A stretch of 64,000 nt of DNA from JAICMB01 sp035295125 (GTDB taxonomy: Bacteria; Acidobacteriota; Terriglobia; Bryobacterales; Bryobacteraceae): contig DATGJP010000056.1 in NCBI GenBank assembly GCA_035295125.1, positions 165,051 to 229,050 on the forward strand, in the 5' to 3' direction. The translations under genes were made by a program, and so were the position numbers. This document shows, piece by piece, positions 1-9,800 of this stretch. The notes beneath the pieces are model-generated. The model was not told where the DNA came from and searched no databases. It was given only the letters and a program-made list of their open reading frames with translations. Position 1 is the first letter of the stretch; each line of letters begins with the position of its first letter.

Positions 1-2758
1 GGCGCTCGATGACGTCGATCGAACCTCGCAAACGCACGCCCTCGATGGCGACGTCGTGAGGCGAACTGCGCGGATCGCGCGGCGTGTCATCGTGCAGCCC
101 GAAAGCAAACTCGAAATGCGTGGGTTGCCACTCGGGATGCGCGGCGGCGACATGCTGAATCCAGCCGCGCAGGTCGGTGCGGATGTCCTCGATTTCGGCC
201 TTCCAGACTCGCGGAACCGCGGGCGCGAGTTTGTCCTCATAATCTTTGACCACGCGGTCGAGTACCGCGTCGGCCGTGTCCAGAACCTCTTCGAGATCGT
301 TGCTGCGGATGGGAAGGAGCCGGTTCTCATCCAGCGCACGCATCAACTCAAATTGCACGGAATGGAACAGGGAACCGCGTGTAAGAGGATCGAGTTGCTC
401 CAATGCGACGGGCTCCTCGCGCGGGCGCAACTGCGCGATGGCGTAGAGGTAGAAACGATACGGGCAGGATGCGAACTGCTGCAGCGACGACGGCGAATAA
501 GGCCGCGACGCCGGCCGGTGCGCTTGGAGCGTCGTCAGTGCTTCCGACCGCGGCTCGACGATTCCGTCTGCTCCGCACCATTTCCTGTGATCCCATCGAC
601 GCCAGCGGGCGCGCAGTGAGTCCGCCAGGCGGCTGCCTTCCAACTCGATGAGATATCGTGCCGCACCCTTGCGGTTTTCCGCGGCCTTCAACCAGGCCAG
701 GTCGTACTCCGCGTCGTCGATCGCCTGCTCGGGATCTTTGGGGGCAGGCCAATCGAGTCGTGTCGGAGCGCCCCGAGCGGCCCTCTTCTCGAACTCCCGT
801 AGATTTGGAAGCCGCCCTTCCGCCGCCCGCAGCACCTCGAGCGCGTAAAACGACGGCACCCGGGGGCGCGATTGTGAGACATTCACTCGCGGATACGATA
901 CGACCAGCCTGCTGCGCGCCGCCGCCACCGCGATTCGCAAGAGCATCCGTTCGCGAGCCGCGCGCTCGTCGCGGCCTTCGAGCAGGTCCGAAACAGCGCC
1001 GCGACGGTCGTCCAACAACAGCGGATCTTCGAAAGAACGCCGCGGGAAAATTCCCTCCGCGAGGCCCGGCAGGAAAACGACGTCGAAGGATCGCCCGCGC
1101 GCTTCTTCGATCGAACCGACGAAAACGCGGCCATATCGGCGCCGGGGAGGCTCTCGCCGCAGCGTTCCCAGCCTCTCCGTCAGGACGCCCCGGACTTCGC
1201 CCAGGCCGGCAGGCCCGACCTCGCTCATGGGTTGCAGCTCGTTCAAAACCGCCAGAACGGACTCGGGATTCCGCAGCGACATCGCAGCAAGTTCCGCCAG
1301 CCGTTCGAGCCATTCACCCCAAAACGCAGCCTTGGGCAGCAGGTTGAGAAATTCGATGACGGGAAGAGCGAACCGTTCCAGGTTGCGCAGGTGCGCCAAC
1401 TGCCGCTCAATGTGCGGGTCCTCACCGTCCGCTTCGGCGAGTTTCATGCGCAGTTGCTGTTCCAGCCCCCGCAAACGCCGGACCCACCGGTCGTACCCTC
1501 CGATGACCGCGGCATCGACCAGGAGCTTCTCCCAGTTTGCGGGCGCCGCAAGCGTGCCCACGATAACCGGCGAATCGTCCGTCGCATCATCTTCTTCCGC
1601 GGAAGCCTCAGGCGCTGCCGGCGGTGGCGGCTCAAACAACTCATCCTCGGGAGATACCCACTCCGGCTTGAACCGCGGCGGAGCGCCGTCGGCATCGACC
1701 GGTGGAACCTGTCCGAGGGACAAGTACTCGGCGAAGCGGGATGCGGAACAACCCTCCTCGGCGCAAGCCAGCAAGGCGAGAAAAGCCCGGCCGCCGGGAT
1801 CGGGGCGCGCCGTCCCACGACTGAAGTAATCCGGTATTCCGGCCCGTTGCAACGCCTCTTCGAGCAACGGCTGGTATTGTTCCGGATCGCGCAACAAAAT
1901 CGCGACGCGATCGAACGGAGTGCCCTGCTCCGCCAGCGCGCGAATACGACGCGCGATCTCGACGCATTCCAGTCCTTCGCCAGGAGCCGAGAAAATAAGA
2001 TCCGTTTCAGAAGCGTCACCGGCGGGAGCGTCAGGCGAGAAAAGATAGGCTCGCACGCGCTCCAGGCTGGAATTCGCGGCGCGGACGGCTTCGGCCGCGA
2101 GCTTTCCTTCGAGCACCGCCGGCGCCTGTTCAACAAGGGACGCCAGGAACAGACGTTGCAACTCGTGCTCAACAGGAACATCGAGCAGGACGAGCGGCAG
2201 ACCCGTTAAACGATGTGCGCGGCTCCTTACCCGCTCGATAGCGAACGAGAACATGCCTGGAACATCCGCAAGCTTTCGGTCTAACAACTCCTGCTCATAC
2301 AGCCGCAACAGAAACGCGAGATCAACGCCGGGGCGGCCACCTTTGCGAAGGTCGTTGGGCGTCAACCCCTCGAAGCGGACTTCCGTGAGTGTTCGCGCCA
2401 CCGCGCGGGCAAATCCAGGCATGTCCGCAACCGGCGTGAAATAGGAAAGGCCGTTCTTTTTAAGTGCTGCGTGCGCCACTCGGGCTGCCACTGCTTCCGC
2501 CCCGAGCCGGGTCAGTGGGGTGAGGCCCGCATCCGCCATTTCCGGTGCGGCAAGCGTGCCCGCCAACTGAGTCAAAGTGAGCACATGCGCACCCAGCAAT
2601 CCACCCACGCAAGCGCCCCTCAGAAACTCGTCTCCCGCGGATCGGGTGGGAGCTAAAACTACGATTTCCGATTTGCCGCACCATTCCAGCGCAAAGGCCG
2701 CGGCGCGGTCGAGTATCTCGGAATTCGACAGGGAATGAACGTTACTACAACGGCTCAA
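1..2758 (-). CDS. AddB-like PD-(D/E)XK nuclease / inactivated helicase subunit (partial, runs off left edge)
   Basis: The reverse strand is open without a stop from about 2758 to the window edge (about 919 codons). The N-terminal part resembles UvrD-like helicase folds: a segment EIVVLAPTRSAGDEF near residues 25-40, and a motif V-like stretch FDVVFLPGLAEGIFP near residues 550-570. I see no Walker A GxxGxGK[ST], so the helicase part is probably inactive. The nuclease domain begins near residue 750 with RPYSPSSLQQFASCPYRFYL, the cysteine-containing entry of AddB/RecB-family PD-(D/E)XK domains, and the window ends at RGSIDVIER, where the catalytic Asp is expected. The role would be double-strand-break end processing with an AddA partner, expected beyond the left edge. 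No ATG lies near the N-terminus. TTG at 2758 just after an in-frame stop is the longest choice; CTG at about 2728 is an alternative. It is divergent from the permease at 2798. Confidence 0.8.
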   Translation of the reverse strand, partial: MSRCSNVHSLSNSEILDRAAAFALEWCGKSEIVVLAPTRSAGDEFLRGACVGGLLGAHVLTLTQLAGTLAAPEMADAGLTPLTRLGAEAVAARVAHAALKKNGLSYFTPVADMPGFARAVARTLTEVRFEGLTPNDLRKGGRPGVDLAFLLRLYEQELLDRKLADVPGMFSFAIERVRSRAHRLTGLPLVLLDVPVEHELQRLFLASLVEQAPAVLEGKLAAEAVRAANSSLERVRAYLFSPDAPAGDASETDLIFSAPGEGLECVEIARRIRALAEQGTPFDRVAILLRDPEQYQPLLEEALQRAGIPDYFSRGTARPDPGGRAFLALLACAEEGCSASRFAEYLSLGQVPPVDADGAPPRFKPEWVSPEDELFEPPPPAAPEASAEEDDATDDSPVIVGTLAAPANWEKLLVDAAVIGGYDRWVRRLRGLEQQLRMKLAEADGEDPHIERQLAHLRNLERFALPVIEFLNLLPKAAFWGEWLERLAELAAMSLRNPESVLAVLNELQPMSEVGPAGLGEVRGVLTERLGTLRREPPRRRYGRVFVGSIEEARGRSFDVVFLPGLAEGIFPRRSFEDPLLLDDRRGAVSDLLEGRDERAARERMLLRIAVAAARSRLVVSYPRVNVSQSRPRVPSFYALEVLRAAEGRLPNLREFEKRAARGAPTRLDWPAPKDPEQAIDDAEYDLAWLKAAENRKGAARYLIELEGSRLADSLRARWRRWDHRKWCGADGIVEPRSEALTTLQAHRPASRPYSPSSLQQFASCPYRFYLYAIAQLRPREEPVALEQLDPLTRGSLFHSVQFELMRALDENRLLPIRSNDLEEVLDTADAVLDRVVKDYEDKLAPAVPRVWKAEIEDIRTDLRGWIQHVAAAHPEWQPTHFEFAFGLHDDTPRDPRSSPHDVAIEGVRLRGSIDVIER

Positions 2759-2797
2759 GCCTCAGTTTATCGTGCTTCGCCTTGTATTCTGAACTTG

Positions 2798-4003
2798 ATG
2801 GCGGCGCTCATCATCTTCGTTCTCACCTATATTGTTCTGGCGATCGGCCGCTTCCCCGGGTTCCGCATCGACCGCACCGGGGCTGCAATTATTGGCGCCA
2901 GCCTGATGGTGGGAACGAATGTGCTCACGCTCGATGAAGCGTACCGTGCGATCAATTTGGACACGATCATTTTATTGTTTGGAATGATGATTGTAGTCGC
3001 AAACCTACAACTCTCCGGGTTTTTTGCCCTGGTGTCGGAGCGCGTTGTGGAGCACGCTCACCGCCCAGTGCTGCTCCTGACTTCGATTGTGTTTGTGGCC
3101 GGATTCTTCTCAGCCTTCTTCGTGAACGATACGATGTGCCTCGTCCTGACGCCGCTGGTTCTCGAGATTACCTCCGCCCTACGGCGTAATGCCGTTCCCT
3201 ATCTGCTCGCCATCGCGATGGGCGCCAATATCGGCAGCACGGCCACCATCACCGGCAACCCTCAGAACATGCTCATCGGAAGTTACTCACGCATCGACTA
3301 TCGCGTGTTTGCTGCGGAACTGGCTCCGGTTGCAATCGCCGGTTTGCTTGTGACCGTTGCGATTCTCTATTTCACATACAGGCGCGAGTTCACCGGCGGC
3401 GTCAAGGTTGAGCTCTCGCGGCGTCCCGTGCGGGTAAATCGCGTGCTCATGTGGAAGTCGATCTTTACTGCCCTGGGGATGATCATCCTTTTTTTCGTCG
3501 GCTGGCCGGTTCCCAAAGTGGCAATTGTCGCGGGCGCGCTGCTTCTCATCACGCGCCGCATCAAGCCAGAGCGGATCTACATGCGCATCGATTGGAGCCT
3601 GCTCGTGATGTTCGCGGGGCTGTTCATTGTCATCGCCGGCCTCGAAAAGACGCCTCTGGAGCACGATCTGGAAGGATTTACCGCGAGTTTCCACCTGGAC
3701 AACGTCTTCATCCTCAGCGGTATCTCAGCGGTGCTTTCGAACCTCGTGAGCAATGTCCCAGCAGTGCTGGTGTTCAAGCCCTTCATGACGCACCTCGCCA
3801 ACCCCGTTCGGGCATGGCTGACTTTGGCGATGTCGTCGACCTTGGCGGGCAACCTCACGGTGGTGGGCTCGGTGGCGAACCTGATTGTCATTCAGCAAGC
3901 GCGGCGCGACGTTGAAATCGGATTCTGGGAATATTTCCGGGCCGGCGCCCCACTTGCAATCGTCACGATCCTGATGGGCGCCGCCTGGTTAGCGCGGCAC
4001 TAA
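2798..4003 (+). CDS. SLC13/ArsB-type anion permease
   Basis: 401 residues with about ten hydrophobic segments over the whole length, so an inner-membrane carrier. Two ion-transporter superfamily signatures are visible: FVNDTMCLVLTPLVLE near residue 110, and NIGSTATITGNPQNMLIG near residue 150, with a second-half counterpart around SNLVSNVPAVLVFKP. The family (ArsB/NhaD and SLC13-like carriers) moves anions such as arsenite, dicarboxylates or sulfate; the substrate cannot be read from sequence. I chose ATG 2798 (MAALIIFVLTYIV) because it opens directly into the first membrane helix. An upstream ATG at 2735 would add 21 polar residues and overlap the 5' end of the divergent AddB-like gene. The 3' end abuts the convergent gene at 4004. 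Confidence 0.85.
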   Translation: MAALIIFVLTYIVLAIGRFPGFRIDRTGAAIIGASLMVGTNVLTLDEAYRAINLDTIILLFGMMIVVANLQLSGFFALVSERVVEHAHRPVLLLTSIVFVAGFFSAFFVNDTMCLVLTPLVLEITSALRRNAVPYLLAIAMGANIGSTATITGNPQNMLIGSYSRIDYRVFAAELAPVAIAGLLVTVAILYFTYRREFTGGVKVELSRRPVRVNRVLMWKSIFTALGMIILFFVGWPVPKVAIVAGALLLITRRIKPERIYMRIDWSLLVMFAGLFIVIAGLEKTPLEHDLEGFTASFHLDNVFILSGISAVLSNLVSNVPAVLVFKPFMTHLANPVRAWLTLAMSSTLAGNLTVVGSVANLIVIQQARRDVEIGFWEYFRAGAPLAIVTILMGAAWLARH

Positions 4004-4618
4004 TCAGCCGATAACGATTTCCATCCGCAGGCCGCCCTTATGCTCCCGCCCGGTACTGGCGCCCCAGGTAGCCCTGTACATTTCACGGCGGAAGCAGATG
4101 GTTCCAACCCCGAGGGGAATCCGCATGATCTCTTTGATACCGCGTTCGCCAAACCACGACGGCCGCCCGTCGGGTTCCAACAGCAAAGCCCACTGCCGCG
4201 CCATCTCCGTCTCCGACTGCGTCCCTTCGTCCGCCTTCCAAAAATCAGAAATGAAGATCCAGGTACGTTTCCGCAGCTTCTGCTTCCACAGCTTGTAATA
4301 ACCGATCCGCTCGCGGGTGACGCCGTGGGAAAAATCCTTCGTCTTTTCGCGGTCGTCCTTGATTTCGATATTCCCGTGTTGCGGGGTTTGTCCCGAGATT
4401 TTGCCGCCTGGGGTGATGATTTTTCCCTGTACTTCGAAGCTCGCCGATTCCTTCATCCAAAGCCCGAATGCGACCACGGCATCGCGAGCCTCGGCGTCAT
4501 GACCCAGGCTGTCAACCAGCCGTTCGATCAGGCTGTTCATGGCGAAGCGGTCGAATGGCGGCTGATCGGTTCCCACGGCTCTATCATAAGCACGGGCGGC
4601 GTCCGGCATTGGAAACAT
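4004..4618 (-). CDS. conserved-looking hypothetical protein, 204 aa
   Basis: An uninterrupted ORF of 204 residues packed between convergent and divergent neighbours, with codon use like the surrounding genes. It has no signal peptide or membrane segment. The middle is rich in Lys, Trp and charged residues (KLWKQKLRKRTWIF near residue 110), and the C-terminal third contains a Gly/Ile-rich stretch (IMRIPLGVGTICF). I do not recognise a family. It could be a small cytosolic enzyme or a regulatory protein. ATG 4618 is the longest start; ATG 4609, four codons in, is an alternative, and neither has a clear ribosome-binding site. It is divergent from rmuC with only about 35 bp between the start codons, so the promoters must overlap. 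Confidence 0.65.
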   Translation of the reverse strand: MFPMPDAARAYDRAVGTDQPPFDRFAMNSLIERLVDSLGHDAEARDAVVAFGLWMKESASFEVQGKIITPGGKISGQTPQHGNIEIKDDREKTKDFSHGVTRERIGYYKLWKQKLRKRTWIFISDFWKADEGTQSETEMARQWALLLEPDGRPSWFGERGIKEIMRIPLGVGTICFRREMYRATWGASTGREHKGGLRMEIVIG

Positions 4619-4653
4619 TTCTGTAGTTAAATGGTTCGTAAGAGGTGTTTCTC

Positions 4654-5703
4654 ATGGCGCTGTTGTGGTTCGCGGCTGGAATCCTCGCGGGTGGCATCCT
4701 GGCCGGACTCTGGATGCGCGCGCGGATGGCCGAAGTCCTGTTGGCGGAGAAAGAGCGAAAACAGCCCGACCTCAACGCGGCCGTGCAGCCGCTCAGCGAT
4801 GCAATAGGCAAGCTCGAGACTCACGTCCGCGAGCTGGATCGCGCAGGCCAGCGGATGTACGGCGGCATCGGCGAGCAGATTCAGGCGCTCGCGCGCGAAA
4901 CCGGCACGTTGTCGAACGCACTGAAATCGCCGCAGACCAGGGGCCGATGGGGTGAGATCACCCTACGCCGTGTCGCCGAGCTTTCCGGCATGGTGAGCCG
5001 CTGCGACTTCGCGGAGCAGCAAACCCACTTGGGGGACAACGGGCGCATCCGGCCGGACATGGTGGTGCGGTTGCCCGGAAATCGTTCGATTGTCGTCGAC
5101 GCCAAAACGCCGCTCACCGGATACCTCGACGCCATGGGCGCTTCGGAAGAGCGGGTCCGCCGCGCTGCCCTCGAACGGCACGCGCAGCAGCTCAGCGAAC
5201 ACGTGAAGCATCTCAGCGGCAAGCAATACTGGGCGCAATTCCAGCCCGCGCCTGAGATGGTGGTGTTGTTTATGCCCGGAGATCATTTCCTCGCCGCGGC
5301 GCTCGAAGCACGCCCCGCCCTTCTCGAGGAGGCGCTCGAGAAACTGGTCCTGATTGCCACGCCGATGACGCTGGTTTCGATTCTCCGCGGCATCGCGTAC
5401 GGGTGGAACCAGGTCCAGCTCGCCGAGAATGCCTTGGAAATCCGCGAAATCGCATCGCAATTCTACGATCGCCTGCAAACGGTCTGGCAGCATTATGCCG
5501 AGACCGGGCGGCAGTTGGAGAAGACCGTGGCCTGCTACAACCGCTCGGTCGGCTCGTGGGAGACTCGTCTCATGCCCGCAGTTCGCAAGATGCGCGATCT
5601 CGGCGTTCGGTCGGAGGCTGAGGAATTCGAACTGAACCCGATCGATTTGATGGCGCGGTCGCCGCGTCCTGTGGAAACGCCATACTCGCAACTGCAAAGC
5701 TGA
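4654..5703 (+). CDS. rmuC: DNA recombination protein RmuC
   Basis: 349 residues. An N-terminal membrane helix (residues 1-20), then a coiled-coil-like region (ERKQPDLNAAVQPLSDAIGK onward), then the conserved RmuC core: SPQTRGRWGEITLRRVAELSGM near residues 92-113, IRPDMVVRLPG, VVDAKTPLTGYLDA, and YWAQFQPAPEMVVLFMPGDHFL near residue 193. RmuC proteins limit inversions and repeat-mediated rearrangement in E. coli and are predicted to carry a nuclease-like fold. The ORF also offers GTG 4645, but ATG 4654 has GAGG eight bases upstream (4642-4645), so 4654 is preferred. It is followed after 10 bp by the dehydrogenase gene, probably in the same transcript. Confidence 0.9.
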   Translation: MALLWFAAGILAGGILAGLWMRARMAEVLLAEKERKQPDLNAAVQPLSDAIGKLETHVRELDRAGQRMYGGIGEQIQALARETGTLSNALKSPQTRGRWGEITLRRVAELSGMVSRCDFAEQQTHLGDNGRIRPDMVVRLPGNRSIVVDAKTPLTGYLDAMGASEERVRRAALERHAQQLSEHVKHLSGKQYWAQFQPAPEMVVLFMPGDHFLAAALEARPALLEEALEKLVLIATPMTLVSILRGIAYGWNQVQLAENALEIREIASQFYDRLQTVWQHYAETGRQLEKTVACYNRSVGSWETRLMPAVRKMRDLGVRSEAEEFELNPIDLMARSPRPVETPYSQLQS

Positions 5704-5713
5704 GCGCGTTCGA

Positions 5714-6490
5714 ATGGAAACGGCATTGGTGACCGGGGCGAGCCGAGGCGTCGGACGCGGTGTGGCTGTCGCCTTGGCCGACGCAGGCTTTGAGGTATTC
5801 GCGACGGGGCGGAGCATCGATCACGCCGGCATGCCTTCTCACGTGCACCCGATCTCATGCGATCACTCCCGCGATGACCAGACCGCTGCCGCCTTTCGCC
5901 AGGTGGCGGATGCAGCCGGATCCTTAGATGTGCTTGTGAACAGCGCCTGGGGCGGCTACGAGAGGATGGTCGAGGAGGGGAAATTTACCTGGGGACTTCC
6001 CTTCTGGGAGCAGCCCGATCACCGCTGGACAAGCATGATGGACGCCGGTGTTCGTGCCGCGTTCGTTTGTTCCCGTCACGCGGCGCGGATGATGATCGCC
6101 CGGAAGCGCGGCTTGATCGTCAATGTCAGCTTTTGGGCAGCGCGGAAGTACATAGGCAACACGATCTACGGGATCTCCAAAGCGGCCACCGATAAGATGA
6201 CCGCGGACATGGCCCATGAGCTTCGCCTTTATGGCGTTGCCGCAGTGTCGCTCTATCCGGGCCTGGTTCGAACCGAGTCCGTACTCGAGGCGGCAAAAGG
6301 CGGATGGCTGGATTTGTCGAACAGCGAAAGCCCCGAGTTTGTTGGCCGGGTGGTAGCCGCCCTGGCGCGCGATCCCAAAATCATGGAGCGGAGCGGAGAG
6401 GCCTTGGTGGCGGCATCGGTCGCTCAGGAGTATGAAGTCAGCGACGTCGACGGCCGACGGCCCGAACCTCTGACCCTTGAAAAGGTGTAA
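5714..6490 (+). CDS. short-chain dehydrogenase/reductase
   Basis: 258 residues with the classical SDR layout: the cofactor-binding TGASRGVGRGVA at residues 6-17, NSAWGG (the NNAG-like element) near residue 75, an active-site Ser in VNVSFWAA, and the catalytic YGISK (YxxxK) near residue 155. The NAD(P)-dependent oxidoreductase substrate is unknown. The C-terminal part ends without the Thr/Gly-rich loop of fatty-acid reductases, so it is not FabG by sight. It begins 10 bp after rmuC and ends 5 bp before the ASCH gene, suggesting one transcript, although the three products have no obvious common function. Confidence 0.88.
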   Translation: METALVTGASRGVGRGVAVALADAGFEVFATGRSIDHAGMPSHVHPISCDHSRDDQTAAAFRQVADAAGSLDVLVNSAWGGYERMVEEGKFTWGLPFWEQPDHRWTSMMDAGVRAAFVCSRHAARMMIARKRGLIVNVSFWAARKYIGNTIYGISKAATDKMTADMAHELRLYGVAAVSLYPGLVRTESVLEAAKGGWLDLSNSESPEFVGRVVAALARDPKIMERSGEALVAASVAQEYEVSDVDGRRPEPLTLEKV

Positions 6491-6495
6491 TAGCC

Positions 6496-6816
6496 GTGGT
6501 CTTCACGAAACGTCTTCGAGACCGGGTACGCAGCGGAGAAATCACCTGTAGCGTGCGAATCTGGACCCGGCCGCACGTCAAAGTCGGCCACCGGTATCCG
6601 ATGGAAGAAGGCGAAATCGAGATCGACTCCATCGATCCGATCGGTCTGCCGGATATCACTCCACAACTGGCGCGTGAATCGGGCTTCCTGGGCGTGATCG
6701 ATCTACTCAAAGTGGCACAGCATGGCCGCGGGCAGAATATCTACCTGGTGCGATTTCACTATGTTCCCCCCGGGAAGAAAGGTCGTGTCAAGCGCGAGCC
6801 TGGCAAATCCCGCTGA
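6496..6816 (+). CDS. ASCH/PUA-like domain protein
   Basis: 106 residues starting at GTG 6496, five bases after the dehydrogenase stop. The pattern FTKRLRDRVRSGEITCSVRIW at the N-terminus, then GHRYPMEEGEIEIDSI and a later YLVRFHY strand, matches small bacterial ASCH domain proteins (PUA-like beta barrels thought to bind RNA or act as amidohydrolases on modified nucleosides). The basic C-terminal tail (KKGRVKREPGKSR) would fit nucleic-acid contact. It has no signal peptide or membrane helix. Family recognition is by pattern only. Confidence 0.7.
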   Translation: MVFTKRLRDRVRSGEITCSVRIWTRPHVKVGHRYPMEEGEIEIDSIDPIGLPDITPQLARESGFLGVIDLLKVAQHGRGQNIYLVRFHYVPPGKKGRVKREPGKSR

Positions 6817-6887
6817 CCCTCGCAAGATTCCCCCGCAATCTTCGCCAGCCCGAGCCACCTGGCAACGCCACGGTTGACGTCAAGCCG

Positions 6888-9800
6888 CTAGTGAAACGCG
6901 ACCGTCGACTCGGAGCCAAAACGGCGGTAATCGCGGAAGTTGATTTCATTGCGCACCAGGCGGCGTTTTCCCGTACGAGCCAGCACCTCGGCGGCAACCG
7001 GAAGCATGTATTCATGCTCGCCTAACTGCATCACGTCATAATTCATCGACATGGACGATGCCTGAATCGGAAAATCGGCAGGCACGTTCTCCGCTTCGAT
7101 CGAGATCCGCCGGATCGCGAACGAGTTCGAGTCGATGTACACCAACCCATGAAATGCCACATTGCGTTTGAAATTGCCATTAGGGCCCGCTCGCAGGGCG
7201 TATTTTGACAATTTGGCGTCAACATGGAACGAGAAGATATGGCAGGGGTGGTTGCCTATATTCGCCTGGTCCTTCCACGTAAATGCAGCCTTTGCCTCGG
7301 GAGAAAAAATGGATTCCGGCAGCAGGCTGAATTCGCCGGTAGACAGGAAGCCGCGAAGATTGGCCCGGGGCGATTCGATCTTTACTCCATTCGCCTCCAG
7401 GGGTTGCCGGACCTCTTCGTGATCGATGTAGCGCAGCAACTCGGTCATATTATCGCTGACACGCCACTTGTTCGAGCCGGCCGGATCGATCAGCCGCCGG
7501 GTCTTCTGAATGCACGTAAAGTTAGGTATCGTCGATCCATACTCGAGCGCCCGTTGGCGCGCAATGTCAAGGATACGCTTCTCCTCGTCCGGCGCGGGGT
7601 GAGCGGCGTTTTCAATGGGCGTAATCGCAATTGTGGCGCCCAGTGTTCCTTCAGGTAGTGCATCTTCGGCACTGTGAGTTTCCTCAGCCTGACCGGTACT
7701 CGCGGCTACCACGCCCTTGCCGAGGGATGCGGCAACCTCTGCGGCAGGTGGTTCGGGCCCCTCCAGTGTGAAAGTAGTCTTCTGCACACTCACCTGGGTT
7801 CCCTGCGTGACAATCGCGCTCAGCTCATAATTGCCAGGGCGCAGTGTCCCTGAAGGAATGGATGCCATGTAAGGGATGGCAGCGCCGTTTGGGGCCGGCA
7901 GGTCGAGCGGGAAACGGCCGAGCGATTTTCCCTGCCAGCTCAACTCCAGTTCCAGTTTGGTTTTGGCGCTTGACGCGGCGTCCGGGTAGACGACGAGAAA
8001 CGCGGGAATGTCGTGGACCTTCTCTTTGGACACGCGTTCATCGAGGCTCGGCACCACGCGCACATTACGATACCGGAACAACTCGCCGGCCGCCGTATCG
8101 GGGAGCGACTCGCAGCGACGCACCAGCGCAACGGTACTTAATCCGAGCCCTGGCCGTATGGAGGGAATACTGACCGTCTCCCGCCGAACGCCGACCTTCC
8201 CTCCCAAGGCGTCGCTGACCGCGATTTCCAGCTCATATTGGCCTGGTTTCGCAGTGAAGCTTCGTTGCAGCGTGTAAGCGCTGTCGCGCACCGCTTCCAT
8301 GGCCTGTTTCGCGCTGCGATACGGAAGATCCTGGCTGAACTTATGAACCACCTTGCCCGACTCATCTTTCAGCAGTGCCAGCACGGTCGGATGGAGTTCA
8401 AACATGTTCGTGTTTCCGTCCTCGCGATAATCGAGTTGCCGCAGGGGAAGCTCTATCACCAGCGAGGCCATGGTGCCTTCCGCGGTCCTGCTAAATTGTG
8501 CCACGCGCCATCGAAACTCGACCTGTGCCGGAGGGTTGGCGTCGGAGAAATACTTCAGCATGGAGGCTTCCCACGGCTGCATGTCCGCCGGTGTCCCCGG
8601 CGGCAGGGCGACATAGCCGTTGCGAGCCTGCACGCTCACGTCTTTACGCATCACCTTGACCACCAGCGGATGGAAACGCCCGTCATACTTCGGGCTTTCC
8701 GGAACGTATGAAGCCTCGTAATAGCTCGCAACGTTGTCCATGAGGCGACGCGCGGGCTTCCTGAGATCGTTGGAGTTTCCGATATAGATTCCACCAGTGC
8801 TGCGGGCCAGATCGATAAGACTCGACTGGGAGCTGGAAACAATGGCGTCACGGGCGCGGTCGCTAAGCCGGAAAAGGTCCTGAGCGCCCTGGGGAGCAGT
8901 GTTGGGATTGGATCCGCCGCCCCCCGACTGAGGCGGACCGTTGAAAACCGTTGGACCGGAAGACATGGCGATCGAGTATCGGCTCGCCTGGGCGGCCGTA
9001 GCCAGCATCTGATTGCCGGCCTCGGTTTGGTTCTGTGTGCTCAAGCCGCCTACGTCCACCGTATACACGCTCACGTTGCTGCGATTCGCCGCAGTCGTCA
9101 CAGCACTGAGCGCTTCCTTGGTGCCCTCCGTCAGCGGCAGGCTTTCGCAGAAATACACGATCACCTTGCGCCCTGGCAAACCACTCTGTTGCTGCGAAAG
9201 CGCCAGCAGAGCGGCGAGCGATGGGCGAGCCTGCTGATCGCGTGCAATCTGCTCGGATTGCTGCAACATCTGAATCATTGTGGGAGCAAAGCTCGGGCCG
9301 CCCATCGGCGTACTTCCGAGTGAGGCATTGCCTTGCAGCAGTTGATTGGTGTCATTGCCGCTGCTTCCGTACGAACTGAGCAGGGTTCGCTCCGCCGCTT
9401 GCGCGTCGAAATTACTATGGTTGCGTGCGCCGAGCGTGGCCGCATCCACGGCCCGGTGGACCACGGCGCGATCGGTTGTCCAAGGCTGCAGAAGGCGCAG
9501 GCGGCCGCTCACCTGGAACACAGCGAAGTAGACGTCTGCATCCGGGGCCGTTTTCAGCATCTCGTCGGCGGCCTCACGCGCAAGACGCGCCGACTCGTTC
9601 CCGACGTTCTCGAAAACCATCGAAACCACTCGCATCAACTGCGCCTGCTGACCGCCCTGGGCGTGAGGTGCTGTTCCGCCGCTCGATCCGCCATTGACAT
9701 AACGCAGATCCTTGATCTTCACTGGCACGCCGTCGTCGGTGATCTGCAGGTCCCCTGGTTCGAGATTCCCGACAAGGTTTCCCTTCTTGTCTCTCGCCAC

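Noticed and set aside
348..2181. Long reading frames on both strands at the left end (for example 348-1313 and 1444-2181)
   Set aside because: They are shadows of the large AddB-like gene: biased Arg/Ser/Ala composition, and a continuous minus-strand frame with clear motifs covers the same DNA.
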